DNA of 64,000 nt from Adineta ricciae (GCA_905250025.1 CAJNOJ010000201.1:62001-126000); one strand, 5' to 3'; counted from the stretch's first letter, positions 47,445-59,994 are shown. Notes: generated from the letters alone by a model not told the origin. Numbers and translations are program-made.

Positions 47445-48605
47445 CTACACTTCCAGTTTTATTCTATCATAGATTTCTCCTCCGATGTAATATTCGTTGA
47501 GTGTTGATATCGTCATTACAGGTTCCAATGCTGCTCCCTGTTGCCATGTCTTGTATTGCATTTCGAATTCTTGTACTTGGGCTTGTTTACTAGCTGCACG
47601 TGCACAACATAACTTTTCGCATATAATCGAACGTTGAAATTCCTTCACATAGTATCGATTCGGTAAAATATACATAAAAAACGTTAACATTTGTGGAATA
47701 TGAACACAAAGAATGAATGCAGTATGAAGATACATGTAGAATCGATTTGACAATAGATCGTGTGTATTCAAAACATAGCGTAAGATGGCGTATGGAGCTG
47801 AACAGAGAATAATAAGCAGCGATGGCCAAAGAATATCCCGATATAATAACCAATTTTGGAACCAGTTCTGCTTGTGCTGTTGCATTTTTACGAATAGGAA
47901 TGTCATACATATTAAATGAATGATACACGCAGTAAATACATAAATATAAGAGGTGAAATTGTTGAAATCGAGCCAAATCCGATGTGTATAGTCTTTAAAA
48001 GTGCAGTAGAATTGGTCCGTCCGATTAGTGATTGCATGACGAGCGAAGATTTTGTCAAGATTCGATATTGAAACAACGATAAGAAGATTAAACGTAGCAA
48101 ACAAAGCACATTTACGAGATCGAAACCGATCGAAACAAAAACATCGATATAGAATGTTCTCAACAGTAATCGCTGCGCTCATCAGAATACTTGTATTACT
48201 GAAAATAAGAAACAAATATGGATAAATATGGCAAATCCATTGACTGAAGAAAAATCCATTCGGTAGAAAAGTAATAAGGATATTTATCAAAAACAAAGCC
48301 ATAGTGATCAATCCACATAATGCATACATGATCAAATAAACTCCATTCACAGTAAATCGTATACGATCATGTAGGAATGTTACCAAACAGATGATATTGT
48401 TCATTAAACCAAAACAAGCAAAGAAAATCACAATGAGAAAGTAAGATCGACGTAATACGGATGCATCATAGATCAATTGACTGAACGATGGCAAGGTTTG
48501 ACCATTGTATCGAATCTCATGAACTTTACCAGCTATATTAGCACACATATTCGCCAGACATGGACCATGTCCAGTACAACTATCAGCATCCACGCATAAT
48601 TTCAT
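47445..48605 (-). CDS. Rhodopsin-like G-protein coupled receptor, orphan
   Basis: About 386 residues in one exon from the ATG at 48603-48605. A short extracellular N-terminus has a Cys cluster (LCVDADSCTGHGPCLANMCA). Seven hydrophobic helices follow: YFLIVIFFACFGLMNNIICL, VYLIMYALCGLITMALFLIN, YLFLIFSNTSILMSAAITVE, CALFATFNLLIVVSI, YIYVFTACIIHLICMTFLFV, PSLLIILCSAPYAILRYVLN, FILCVHIPQMLTFFMYILP. The C-tail is cysteine-rich (CEKLCCARAASK), suggesting palmitoylation. The DRY motif is replaced by a VENILYR-type sequence, as in divergent rotifer receptors. The open frame continues a few codons upstream without ATG, so an additional 5' exon with a signal peptide may exist. Confidence 0.75.
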   Translation of the reverse strand: MKLCVDADSCTGHGPCLANMCANIAGKVHEIRYNGQTLPSFSQLIYDASVLRRSYFLIVIFFACFGLMNNIICLVTFLHDRIRFTVNGVYLIMYALCGLITMALFLINILITFLPNGFFFSQWICHIYPYLFLIFSNTSILMSAAITVENILYRCFCFDRFRSRKCALFATFNLLIVVSISNLDKIFARHAITNRTDQFYCTFKDYTHRIWLDFNNFTSYIYVFTACIIHLICMTFLFVKMQQHKQNWFQNWLLYRDILWPSLLIILCSAPYAILRYVLNTHDLLSNRFYMYLHTAFILCVHIPQMLTFFMYILPNRYYVKEFQRSIICEKLCCARAASKQAQVQEFEMQYKTWQQGAALEPVMTISTLNEYYIGGEIYDRIKLEV

Positions 48606-48884
48606 TGCGAAGCGTGCCAAGATCAAACGTCGAAAACAACTGATAACTTTATTCCGGACTCTATGAATGTTCGATTTGCATAGCGGAAAGCTTCTACTTC
48701 ATTCAATATGAATAAAAACCATTTTCTATTCCGATTGTTTCTTTTTTTTACTCTATGCTAATGTGCTCTTTCACTTGATTTAACTATTGTCTGTACAAAA
48801 GTTTGTTTTCTTGGATTTTATTACTAAATAAAACTTGAAATAAAATAACGGATGCTAAAAGAAAACTGTTTGGAAACAGCTTGT

Positions 48885-49938
48885 TTACAATCGCATTGAT
48901 TCACTCATTGTATTTGCTAAATCTTGACGGTAATGACTATGTTCATCCGTGCTTGATGTATCATGCAAACAACGATCAAAGTTCGCATCGTGAATGTGAT
49001 TGATTGGCGTAGATGATTTGTATCGATAGAACGAAAGATCTTCAACTAATACCTGAGCTGGTCCTACGAAATAGAAAGACGAGAGATAGTTGGAAAAATA
49101 AAACGATATTCAACTGACCTTTGCCGAATGTTTTACAATGTTCTGTAAGTAAATTCAAAACCTTGTCATGACGATATTCAAGAAACGTTCGAATATCATC
49201 CAAAGAGAAATCTTTTTCCGCTGCATAATAGATCGATGTTAAGGCAGGTGCCAGGAATGGCCATTTAGCACGAAGATTGACTAGTTCTTCGTACATTCGA
49301 TATCTGTCACCGTTGCCAAAGAAGCCCTTCTCCCAATCAGGTTGATCATTGATCGTTGATATATTCGAATCTGTATCACGTTCATTCTCATCATTTGCCT
49401 GTCTGTCGTCGAACATATTTGATGCGTACTTTGTTCGTAATTCGATGATTCGTTTAGCTGAAAGAAACTGTTCAGCTGATAAGGAGCCTTTTAACTCTAA
49501 CGCATCGTTATCGAATGTATTCAATGCGTCAGCTAAACGTGACAATTTCATTTGAGCACGATCATCCATGTATTGTAAAACATTTTGATTAGCTTCGTTG
49601 ATGCGTCTGATAATATCACGTTGCATAGCTTCCGCTTTGGCACGTGCATCAGCACGTTGTCGTTCAATAAATGAACGAACTTCATTTTGACTCTGTTGTC
49701 GATTGAGTTCCATCTACGAAGACGAAATGAAATAGACATGATGGCGGTTTTGTCGAAAATGTACTTGTTTAGCGATGTCATTCATCTCTTGTAAAACATA
49801 TCGTTTGTGCACTCGAACACACATATCACAGTAAGCTTTTTGGCAATGTTTACATCGATGTCTTGCTGGTGAGGTGCACGATGGTTCCACACAAGTTTGA
49901 CCATCGAGCGATAAACGTTGAGCATGGTAATCAGACAT
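48885..49938 (-). CDS. B-box zinc-finger/coiled-coil protein
   Basis: Three exons (49765-49938, 49119-49713, 48885-49063) join in frame to 315 residues. Residues 16-47 hold a B-box-like zinc module (CVEPSCTSPARHRCKHC, AYCDMCVRVHKRYV with Cys/His spacing), followed by a coiled coil (MELNRQQSQNEVRSFIERQR, ADARAKAEAMQRDIIRRINE) and a helical middle. No RING domain precedes it, so it is not a canonical TRIM ligase. Bdelloids have many such B-box proteins. Probably a cytosolic adaptor; function unknown. It ends MSESMRL at TAA 48885-48887. Confidence 0.75.
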
Positions 49939-50255
49939 TGTCAAATCTGAACAGATAATCAGACGTCTTTTTCTCCTATAGTCAAAATTCGACTATATCT
50001 TACTTACTATTGATGTTTATATTGGATGTGTCAAGCGAATGCAATGAATGCGCACGATTCTTCTTCTGTAGTATATATGTACATCGAAGATCGAGGTATA
50101 TCGATTCTATTTTCGACGATCCTAACCGCCGGTATATGTTTGCACTCTCCTGTTCTGTTATAAATGATTCATTGATATGTCTACATGTTTATTTGAAATT
50201 CTTAGAATAAAGCTTTTTTTTACAATATGGACATTTCGAGTTCATTTTCACATCA

Positions 50256-50741
50256 TTAAAGACCTCGTGACATCGGTAGGGCAATGTTGAGCGGCTGTGC
50301 AATTGGCCTTGCTGTTGATTTTTCGTTCATTGTAGTTCCAAACCAGAAAGCAAGTATGATCGAAGCGAAATACGCAAATGCATGACCAGTAACAACTAAT
50401 TCATAGCTATAGCCGATAATTCTCGCGTGACGTAAATAGCTTGCCGTAGAGATCAAAAGAAAGAGTGTACCAATGATTAGTAGACACAATGGAATGCATC
50501 GAAATTTCCGTGGAAATGCCCGGATAAGTAAAATAATAAGTAGAACGAAGCTAGCCACAAGACAGAAGAGAGATAAAATTGTCAGTGTCGCTGTCGAAGG
50601 TGAACAAACATTGTTACAATTCCATAGACCGTAACCATTTCTTAACCATTTCGGAGTAGTCAAACCGATCAATGTAAACAATGTCGCAACTCCAGCAATA
50701 GCTGCAGTGATTGCTAAGATTGTTGATTCACTTAGTTTCAT
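50256..50741 (-). CDS. Claudin/PMP22-like four-helix membrane protein
   Basis: 161 residues in one exon, using the ATG at 50739-50741. Four hydrophobic segments: STILAITAAIAGVATLFTLI, TATLTILSLFCLVASFVLLI, CIPLCLLIIGTLFLLISTAS and VTGHAFAYFASIILAFWFG. The first extracellular loop has TPKWLRNGYGLWNCNNVC, the W-GLW-C-C signature of the claudin/PMP22/EMP superfamily. Such proteins form cell-cell barriers or organise membranes. A short cytosolic tail lacks an obvious PDZ ligand. This gene lies just left of the duplicated block; its allele should lie left of this window if the duplication is allelic. Confidence 0.8.
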   Translation of the reverse strand: MKLSESTILAITAAIAGVATLFTLIGLTTPKWLRNGYGLWNCNNVCSPSTATLTILSLFCLVASFVLLIILLIRAFPRKFRCIPLCLLIIGTLFLLISTASYLRHARIIGYSYELVVTGHAFAYFASIILAFWFGTTMNEKSTARPIAQPLNIALPMSRGL

Positions 50742-51268
50742 GTCACGTATGGATGAAACAAAACAAGATGTCAACACGAATAAGACCAATGGCTCAACGT
50801 AAAGTTCAGCGTGTACAATAGTAAAAATGTAACACGATGAGAAGAACGAACAAGGATAGAATAGATATGTTTAATACTAAACACTTCCCACAACGATAGA
50901 ATCAATTGTCTTTGAATTCGATTAATCTATTTCGATAGCAAGTCGAAATAAAAAGATTAAGACCGGTTAGTCAGAAGTACCGAAGAAGCATGACAATGTT
51001 TTCTTCTCCAAAGGTCATTGAAAATCGCTTTCTTCGAGTGAGTTAATAATGAAATTAATTGTAAATTTAAAATAAAAAAACGAATGATTTATGTTCGTGA
51101 CTTGTGTAGTAAAGATCAGTGCATAGTTTAATACCAATTGAATACATGACATTTATACGCCTCTTCTCTCTAATAGACAAACGAACGTATGACACCTACG
51201 ATCTCTTGCGAACGATGTCCTATTCTCTTTTACTTTTATTTCATAAGTAACAACAAGACAATGTTTTC

Positions 51269-51833
51269 CTAAGAATTTTCGATTTCTTGAAATCTAAATA
51301 CGAAACAAAATAAGTATGAAATATCCATCGAATATATCATTATGAATACATACGAGCATTTCGGACACAAATAGAAAACTGTTTGTCCTTCTACAATACA
51401 CATGAAAAATAGACGCTTAGTAATTTGAATTCAAATAACGAATAAATTACCATCAGCTGAACGTAATTGTCGCGTCGTAAACGCCATTTCGTCATTTCCA
51501 CAACGCGGACATTTTCGTTGAATCTAATTCGCCACATTCGTCTACTGATAAAACCAACTCTCAAATCCACTTACCATTGTTCCTTCAACTGTATCTCCAG
51601 CATCGGATTCTTTTCTTTCATCGCGAGTCGATCGAAAATCGACATGAACGGTTGATTGCGCTCCATGAAAAACTATTCAAACAATGTTCTTCCATCAAAA
51701 TCAAAAATCGTTCCAAACCTGATATATCTTGAATTTTCCTACACAATAAACATTGAATCATTGATGAACCATCCGGTAATGGTAAGATCGTTCCGCAAGC
51801 TGGACAAAAGTCTTGATCGAATGTGTTACTCAT
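51269..51833 (-). CDS. POLR1H: RNA polymerase I subunit RPA12 (copy 2)
   Basis: Same five-exon structure and motifs as at 337-901 (FCPACG, CPRCGND, RQLRSAD, EGQTVFYLCPKCS, FQEIENS). Differences lie mostly in the intron sequences and the linker. All Zn-binding Cys are kept, so this copy looks functional. Confidence 0.88.
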
Positions 51834-51986
51834 CTAATGAAATAAAACATCTTTCCTAAAACTTGTCGTCAAGGTGTATTTGATCAGAAATTGAAACTCT
51901 AGTTTGGTTTTATTTTCGAGAATAAAAGAAATACATCACACATGTGCATGAAAAAAGAAAAATAGAATTCTGCTTGTTCGTTTTTC

Positions 51987-52793
51987 TTATGGACGAAAGA
52001 AGCGTTTCGCTGCTAGTCTCGCGGTTTTCTTCGTGCCGCCTTGTTTCGAATCTGCATTACCGCTTAACATACTTGGTAAACCTTGCAATGTGCTTGAATT
52101 ATTATTATTTTCATTATTATCACGACGACCTCCGCTCTGGGCTTGTAAGTCAACAATTTTGATCATAGATAACATTTCTTTGTCGTATTTATCCTGTTCG
52201 TCTAATGCTTTCTTCTTCTGTTCATTGGCTTTCGTTGCTTCGTATTTCAGCACATTCAGTAAAGCAGAACAGTTCTTACACCATTTGTCTAAAACGTCTT
52301 CCATGCGATCGAAGGCAACGGAATTGATATCACGTGCAATCGCATATTCGACATTCAATCGTTCATTCAATTGATCTAATTTACCACGAATGACTTGAGC
52401 ATAGATTCCATCGATGATCAAATCTTCCAATTCACGCACGCTTTCGATCTGGAGTTGTTTCAATAAAAGTGTATAAGGTAACATACGAGCATGCACAGCA
52501 AGTGATGCCAATGTTAACAATTGTAATTTACGTCGTGCTAATGGAGACAACGTGATAAAACGATCGCGATTGGATTCATAATCCGGTAAAGTACCATAGG
52601 CGAATAATTCTAATGTGGACAACAGTTGGATGTGATCGGCGGTGAGTGATTTAACAAGTGGTTCGAGACGGAGAAATTCGTCGAAGCCGAAGATATCCGG
52701 ATGTTCGAGCACACGAGTGACTAAGTCAACGGCAGCTGAACCACGTACTGATTTCGCTAGTAAAAGAAACTGTTGAGCGGCCTGTGAGGACAT
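51987..52793 (-). CDS. COPS7: COP9 signalosome subunit 7 (copy 2)
   Basis: 268 residues, intact. Differs from copy 1 at a few positions (for example DHVQLL/DHIQLL, TLSDYE/TLPDYE, ARILPY/ARMLPY, LQTLPNM/LQGLPSM) with about 26 nucleotide substitutions in 807 bases. Shares its 110-bp upstream region with the small coiled-coil gene at 52904. Confidence 0.9.
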   Translation of the reverse strand: MSSQAAQQFLLLAKSVRGSAAVDLVTRVLEHPDIFGFDEFLRLEPLVKSLTADHIQLLSTLELFAYGTLPDYESNRDRFITLSPLARRKLQLLTLASLAVHARMLPYTLLLKQLQIESVRELEDLIIDGIYAQVIRGKLDQLNERLNVEYAIARDINSVAFDRMEDVLDKWCKNCSALLNVLKYEATKANEQKKKALDEQDKYDKEMLSMIKIVDLQAQSGGRRDNNENNNNSSTLQGLPSMLSGNADSKQGGTKKTARLAAKRFFRP

Positions 52794-52903
52794 CTGAAAT
52801 TTATATAGAGAGGACTAGACTATAGGAAAAGAAGAGAAAGAAGAAAATTCGCGATGTGTGTAACAACAATATATTCGTTCGTCGATTCTTCGCTCGGACG
52901 TGA

Positions 52904-53203
52904 ATGGCTGAATCATCAAGCGCGATTTTACAAAATACAGGCAACTGTAATTCAACGATTCGACAAGTTCTTGTCGATGTTGAACATCTCATGGATATGC
53001 TTCAAACTGAACTTCATCAAACCAAATCTTCGAAAATCTCCGAATCGTTATCTTCATCGATCACCATGACGAATGTGACAATAACAGATGAGAATGATCA
53101 TCATCAACTTATTGAACATCTTCGTCACCGCATTCTCCAACTAGAACATGAACGAAATGTTCTTCTAACTTCCTACGAACTACTAATCAAACTTCTGAAA
53201 TGA
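52904..53203 (+). CDS. Small coiled-coil protein, unrecognised (copy 2)
   Basis: 99 residues, one residue different from the copy at 1972 (KSSKIS for KSAKIS). The low rate of amino-acid change against silent change supports a real gene. Confidence 0.6.
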   Translation: MAESSSAILQNTGNCNSTIRQVLVDVEHLMDMLQTELHQTKSSKISESLSSSITMTNVTITDENDHHQLIEHLRHRILQLEHERNVLLTSYELLIKLLK

Positions 53204-53304
53204 AACAAGAAACAAACTGATATGTATACATTTTTAAACAACATTCCATTTGAATCGTTTCTTTCTCTCGCTCTTTCTTCGAAATATTTTACAAATAAAC
53301 AATG

Positions 53305-54627
53305 TTATGCGTGACGAATCTTGCAATTTCGTAGTCCGTGAAGATTTTTGCGAAAACGATCAAAGACAAAATCATCTGTCGCTGTTTCAGACAGAGGTTT
53401 TTCTGGACCAGTATCTGTTTTCGGATCTAAACAAAAACGTCATTCCATCTGAAAGAATTATCATCTTTCACCATACCTCTCAACAGAGTCGGATGTTTTT
53501 CTTTGTTTCCAACAACAGGTTGAGGTTTGACAATGTCTTTTATTTGATTCTGTTTCAATTTTTTCGAATTTACACCATCTGCGCCATCGGTGTTGACTAA
53601 AAAAGTAATGAGGACTATGATTGATGCTTTTCGTATTTCTACTTACATCGTTTGTGTTGTACAAAACTAATTGCAGTTGGTTTCGCTGGTGAAGCTGAAT
53701 CATTGTCAGGCAAAGTTACCGATGATGATGTTTGGGCAATAACTGCAGCCAGTTTCTTTTCTATGCCCTTCCTGTCGCGCATCGTTTGAATTAATTTACG
53801 CTTAGCTTTATCTGTTTCTTCGATATTGCGAATTTTTTCTCTAAAGCAAAAAAATACAAAATTTCGCTACATTGTCTCTAATCGATTTGTACATACTCAA
53901 CACCGATATCGACTTCTGGTATTCCACTCAACATTTGTTCCGAAAGCATCTCTTCAGATGCTTGTGTCGAATGATCAGTGATCAGATGTTTACTAACATG
54001 GAAAAGAGTATCTTCGGGCTTTTTCAGCGTGGCGAATACGGCTGTTAATTCGTTATTAGACGCTGAATTGAGTCCCGAAGATGAATTCGAAGATTTCTGC
54101 TGTATTTTAGTAAGTTGTTCTTCAATATAACGTTGCATTTCAGTATCTTCATCACGCGTATTGGTTTCTCGAGCAAAGTTGTCATTGATCGTACTCAAAT
54201 CTTTTGATCGTTGTTGCTGTTGTTTGACCGTATTCATTTCGACAAGACCGCCAGTTTTCATTTTAAAAGGATCATTTGACTACAAAACAAATTCATTGAT
54301 CAACACCAACACTGAAGGAATACTCGGTGCTTACATCTGTTTTCCTCGAAGAAAATAATGGATTTGGTTGTTTCCCAAGAGCAAGTTCTTCGGCTGAGAG
54401 GCCATTTTTACGCTGTCGAAGCTTTTGAAGTAATTTCAAATCTTCAATATTAGTTCTACGCGAGACAAACAAAAATAAAGAAAACGATTGCCTCTTATCG
54501 ATTGTGCATACCCATTATCCGATTCTTGGTTTGTATTCGCTTCATTACTATCATCATCGTTCGGTCGACTGTTATTATCTTCATCATCGCTATCCTGTCG
54601 TCGACGGATATGCGCTCTCCGAGACAT
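53305..54627 (-). CDS. C9orf78: C9orf78/TLS1 family spliceosomal protein (copy 2)
   Basis: Same exon order and motifs as 2375-3695: RNEDTEM-type RRDEDTEMQRYIEEQL equivalent, MLSGIPEVDIGVE, FVQHKR and the C-terminal TATDDFVFDRFRK counterpart. Start is MSRRAHIRRRQDSDDEDNNS. The Gln run is four long against six in copy 1. The last exon is slightly changed near the stop but remains open. Confidence 0.82.
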
Positions 54628-55339
54628 ATTTTACTGGAGAATAGATTATAATTGTAAAAACACAGATGAAATGAAGAAAGGTGTTTCCCTATAGGAGCAA
54701 CTGTTCGTATTGAATGACATTTGCAGCCAATGGCAAATTTTGTTCAATGACGTATAGTTATGTATGTCACTAGTGTACAGTCGACTTGTCATATTTGGTT
54801 ATATGCAGGAATCAATTACAATTTTGTCATAACAAAGTAAGAGCGCCTAGATCATTGATTAGCAATGGCCTTCGATTGTTTTGTTTGAAATATTCAAATG
54901 AATCTATTCATTCATTTTGAGATATATAAATACAAAAAAAGAAAGTGTCAAATGCTCACTGTTGTAAATTCAATGAACTGAAAAATAACTATTGTTCCAT
55001 TGATTTGTTCTAACACTCGTTTTTCTTCTCTTTCTTCTTCTCTCGTGCAAATTATACATGATCAATGACAATCGACATGCTCTCTGCGTTTAGACAAATG
55101 AACTAACACACAGTTGTCATCATAGGTTCAATTCATTTCTTATCTTTTCCACTTCATACTGTCCATTTTTATATGATTGAGGGAAGAAAAAAGACAACAA
55201 GACATTGACATCAAATATAGTTCAATCAATACATGCACGAAAACGAGGTCAATATTCTATACACTTGACTGATTCTATTCAATCAGGAGATGCGATCTTA
55301 TCGATAATTTTAATTTCCCCTGTTCGTTCGACCTTCATA
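54628..55339. other. Intergenic (copy 2 of 3696-4406)
   Basis: Same spacer as in copy 1 with small indels; nothing recognised. Confidence 0.55.
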
Positions 55340-56563
55340 TCATAGTAGTTGATTTGAATGGGAAAGAGCCGGCATTAAACAGCGATTCAGTGACGTTAAG
55401 CGAGCACAATCTTTGATTTGTAAAGATGTTATATGTTGAAATTGACATGGATTTGATATCGAAGATTTATTTACGTGTTGTGGTAATTTCTTTCGATTAG
55501 TTAATATTGAACCACACGATGAACTGCGATTTGTGCTTTTAGAAAATAAATGCTTATATCGTGTATCATTCCGGATGGAGATGTAATACGAAAAGAATTC
55601 TTTCGATGCTAACAGGTTCGTGAAGCGAAGTACGCCAAGGGTAATCTTATCGGATAAACGAAATGTAATATGTTGTTCGCGTGCTTGCTTTATATCGCTG
55701 TGTCCATTGATGGTATCTTGCCAAATGGGAAAACCGGAACCGTATTCGGCGAGAATTAACGATAAATGTGATTGACGTTTCGGATGATTGCCGGAGTCGA
55801 GTAACCAAACAGGTGAGCCATACTGAAATAGGATCCAGTCTTCTAGTTTGGCTAATCGTTCAGCGGTAGTGATGTACAGTTCACAGAGGCAACGACTGGC
55901 ATAGACTTGTGTACCAATACTGCGAAAGGATGATTCGATGCGAAGGACTTCATCGAGAGAGAGAAGCGTCGTTTGTGGACATTGATTGTCATCATCGAAC
56001 TTCTTGTATGATAATGACTTACGCGACACTAAAATAGAATTTCTCACAAAGTTACTAATCCGTGTTGCTCTCTCCTTGGTCTTTCGCAACTTACAAGTCG
56101 ATGTCATCGGCTTCAATTGATGTTCGTCTTCATGTGTTAATCGATCGCAACTTTTAGCTCGTTGGTCCGATCGTTTGTCTGGCGTTTCCTGAAGGAGGTC
56201 GGTAAAGCGTTTTTCAATTGTTTCAAGCTCTTCGCAACTAAGCCAACTTTCGTCTTTACGATGATAGTCACTTTGCTGATTGTTGACTAATGGTGATACA
56301 CGTGCGACAGGTGTTTGATAGATTCGACTGGTTTGATAAGGCGGTTGTTGAACCTTCAATGATTGCATTGAACGATAGTCTGGATTGTTTGATTTTGATA
56401 CATGTAATGACGAAGTCGCAGAACGAAGTGTCGTAAACGTTGAAGATGATGACGAGGAATAAATATTCGAATGAATATAGTAATTTGTAGATGATGTAGA
56501 TGATGAAGCCGTTGATGATGATGACGAAGCTGCGGAGTAACGGTTCAAAGATGTGTTTGGCAT
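55340..56563 (-). CDS. Conserved unknown protein (copy 2)
   Basis: Counterpart of 4407-5630. Exons would be 56095-56563 and 55340-56028 with the same 66-nt intron (56029-56094, GTAAGT...TTTTAG). In this copy the intron has no stop and stays in frame (66 = 22 codons), so an unspliced transcript would read straight through to a 407-residue protein from the MPNTSLN ATG. The product without the intron is 385 residues, as in copy 1. Splicing is the better call because copy 1 needs it. Confidence 0.7.
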   Translation of the reverse strand: MPNTSLNRYSAASSSSSTASSSTSSTNYYIHSNIYSSSSSSTFTTLRSATSSLHVSKSNNPDYRSMQSLKVQQPPYQTSRIYQTPVARVSPLVNNQQSDYHRKDESWLSCEELETIEKRFTDLLQETPDKRSDQRAKSCDRLTHEDEHQLKPMTSTCKLRKTKERATRISNFVRNSILVSRKSLSYKKFDDDNQCPQTTLLSLDEVLRIESSFRSIGTQVYASRCLCELYITTAERLAKLEDWILFQYGSPVWLLDSGNHPKRQSHLSLILAEYGSGFPIWQDTINGHSDIKQAREQHITFRLSDKITLGVLRFTNLLASKEFFSYYISIRNDTRYKHLFSKSTNRSSSCGSILTNRKKLPQHVNKSSISNPCQFQHITSLQIKDCARLTSLNRCLMPALSHSNQLL

Positions 56564-57733
56564 TGTCTTAAGTAGCAAAGAAAACAATTGATACGATGAT
56601 TTGTTTGCTGCAGCGAACAGTGAGATAGTCTAAGAGAAGTTAGAAAAGATCTTGTATAATCATTGACTGATCGACCATCTATGAGAATATATTTGTTATT
56701 GCACTTGTTCTTCTTCTCCCTCTCCTTTTCCTCTCTTTCTCTCTTAATTGTTATTTGAAAAGATGACCAAGGCGTAGATGTATGTCAACATGGTATACAG
56801 CTGCGAAGCGTTCGATTGCAGTGACAAGCAGAGAGAAGAACACAACAAAATAAAGAAAAAGAAGAAACAGAGCGAACAGAGTATCAAGTATTTATCACAG
56901 GAAATTCTTTCGTTGAATGGTATAAAGAAGACGCACACAAACTCATACGTTTGTTATCATTTGAAGGAAGACATAGGTGAAATGTATAATCAATCGAAAA
57001 TAGCGTGAACAAACATATCATCTAGGTCACTTTCAATTATCTCGATGTAATGTTACACTTGAGATGATATCCGACAAACGTGTACATCGACACGCACAAT
57101 TTCACTTAATCATGTCAAGTTGAAAACATGAATGTAGACTTATTAATAACTTCGATCGAAATCGAACACGAAAACAAACGACATCTCTCAACTCATATAG
57201 CTATATTCGTCCCGCTTCTCGACTAAGATGACATCATCCTTCCAGCAAACAATCAATTGATTAGTATCCATCTACTCTTTCCAAACATACTAGCTGTCTT
57301 TATGTAATACTGAGCTGATCATTAGTAGCCCTTGTTTCTATTATCTCTTGCGTCTGTCTGGACATCCTCTTCTTTGATTATATTACTTCTCGATTACGTA
57401 GACATGTGTTGATTTAATAATGTACTATTCGTTGTATCATCTTTCTCTTTACATATAGATATGTTTCATTTTCATCTTCCTACCTGTCTGCTCTTTGGCC
57501 ATTCAGATACGTCATTGTCATATATTGACGTAAAACTACGATTTGTCTGACCTTTTCTCTATGGATGATCTTATCTTTTGCACAATTATGATCAAACGCT
57601 TCATTTTCAATCACGATCTATTACGTACAGATGCAAGTTTTCGTAATTAAAATATTCAATTTATTGCAACAAAGAAAACAAGTTACACAACAAATGCCAA
57701 AGTATCTTTCATGCACAGTTCGTACGATAGCCA
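56564..57733. other. Intergenic (copy 2 of 5631-6807)
   Basis: Counterpart of the long spacer in copy 1, with several short indels; no gene seen. Confidence 0.5.
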
Positions 57734-58411
57734 TCACACTGAAAATTCATTATTTTCGTCATCGCTAGCGTCATTGATCGGCTTCGGACGTTGCACTTGA
57801 GTTGAACGAGTAGTCAGAGAAGTTCGACGACGACGAACACTCTGTTGATAACTAGAAACAGGCATAGACGGGTTATCTTCAAGCGGAGAGGTGCCTAAGT
57901 TACTTGCTATGCGAATGCTCACGATTTACTGGGCGACAACGACGACGATCGTAAACATTATCTGTAGGTGAAACTTTCTGACGTCGTACTACTGAAGGTG
58001 GAATTAATTCACTGTCATCCCGCACTGTTAAGACTAAAGAGAAGCAACGAAATAGGCATATGATCGATATTGCAAGGGGTTACTTACTTGTTTGCGTTCC
58101 TGTTGATGACCGCTTCGCATCTAAAAGATACGGACGACGTGCGATTGAAGTAGAGGAAAAAATGATCTTACCGGTGCCGCACAATAGTTTATTCCAGAAT
58201 CCAGTTTTCGGCTTTTCCGTCTTATTCCTTGTTGTTTGAATGGTGAAATTACTGTTGAAATATGCCTAGAAAGAAAGATTGTCTTCATTGAATCGATCTA
58301 GCTCATTTATTCACTTACTTGATTAATATAGAGTTTATCAAAGTAGATCCCTGCATCGGCGAGGGATCGTCGAATGGTGGCCATATCGTCAGTAGCAATA
58401 TTTCGAGTCAT
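57734..58411 (-). CDS. Multi-exon gene of unknown function (copy 2)
   Basis: Counterpart of 6808-7485. The same small exons are visible (IATDDMATIRRSLAD, SYQQSVRRRRTSLTTRSTQV, SDDENNEFSV). There is somewhat more amino-acid change than in neighbouring genes, notably upstream of the ATG, which weakens the case for coding sequence there. Confidence 0.5.
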
Positions 58412-58636
58412 GTTGATTGTGATGAAAGTCGATAGAGTCCGTGATAATTTATATTTTCTATCTCTGATGAATTGCCAATTATGACGCTCCTAATTGATGA
58501 GATGATCGTTAATGAAAACATATCAATTAGAGAAATCAATGATTGTGTTCATTTATATTTTCAAAGAGGCGAATTTTATTTGAAATGAAGTCATGTGGGT
58601 ACACTAAGCGTTCACAATTGTAAATGAAAGAATCTG

Positions 58637-59994
58637 CTACTGACTGGCACTTGGGACGTATTCAACCCGATACAAACGTCCATTTCCGTCTTCACTAAAG
58701 AGTAAACTACCATCTTTCATTTCTAATAGGCCAACAGGTCGACCAAACGTTGTTGGGCCTTGTGGGTCGATGAGAAATCCTTTCAAGAATTCTTCATAGT
58801 AACCAAGTGGACGATTGTCGTCACCGAATGGAATAAAAGCAAGCTTATAACCCGTACCAGCGTGTCGATTCCATGAACCGTGAAAGGCAACAAAGGCGCC
58901 GTTTTGATAATGGCTTGGAAATTGAGTACCACGGTAGAATTGCATATCGAGGGCAGCCGAATGAGCTTGAAAGAGAACGTCTGGTGTTCGTGTGCGTTCA
59001 ACTAGATCTGGGCGTTCACTTGTACCATTGGGAAAGCGTCGTCGTGGATCAACATTTTTTGGCGATAAATAAGCTAAAAAAAGGGGCACATAAGTGAAAC
59101 AGGGAAGGACGAATGAAGGTTCACCATTTACCGAATGGCCATCCGTAGAACTCATCTTTTTGAATTCTGGTGAAGTAGTCTGGTACAAGGTCGTCACCGA
59201 TTTCATCGCGTTCTTGTACCGCAACGTAGAGATCACCACTTTTGGGATGGAAATCAATACCGACTGGATTACGTAAACCCCAAGCGAATGTTGCGTTGTT
59301 CGTACCATCCAAGTCCACGACTTGAACAGATGCCCGCGATGGATATTCGATGTCAACATTGCTACCAGAACCAACCGTGACAAATAATCGATCGCCACTT
59401 GGTGAGACAATTAAACTACGTGTCCAATGATAAGTACTTTGATATGTGATAAGAACTTGTCCAGTTCCTTTCAATCTTTTATCACCAGTTTTGTACGGAT
59501 AACGACGAAGTTCGCCAGCATTGGCAACATAGAACCAGCCCTTAAAAATCAAAGACGGTTTTAAACTGAACCTCAAGTAATATTGTGGAACTCACCTCAG
59601 TAAATGCCATGCCGAAAGCTTGTGCAACACCGTTTGAAGAATCAGCAAACACCGATGTCTCATCGCCATTCAGGATCGATATACGATTACCGCGCATTTC
59701 TGTCACAAGAATTTCACCTGTTGGAGTGTAGATCAGTTGTCTTGGCGCATTCAAACCGTCGCGAAAGATTGTTACGCGAAAATTAGTGTCGGGAACGAGT
59801 AATGTTGCATTGCTCGGTACGGCAACAACAATTGCAGGTTTTGTAGCAGATGATGTTTTGTATGGCGGTGGAAGATCATCCAAAGTGATACGGATCGGTT
59901 CTGGTTTGAATGGTTGTACAGGAACTACAGGTGCATCTTTCGTCGATACGAAATACACCGAACTAATCAAGAGAAGAATACAAGCAGCGTACAT
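58637..59994 (-). CDS. Secreted glucose/sorbosone dehydrogenase-like protein (copy 2)
   Basis: Counterpart of 7734-9087 with the same three exons, a signal peptide (MYAACILLLISSVYFVS) and an intact propeller. Substitutions are largely silent; a few are conservative (SPNGDR/SPSGDR, LNTPRQ/LNAPRQ, YVKSASQ/YVPSASQ). Confidence 0.82.
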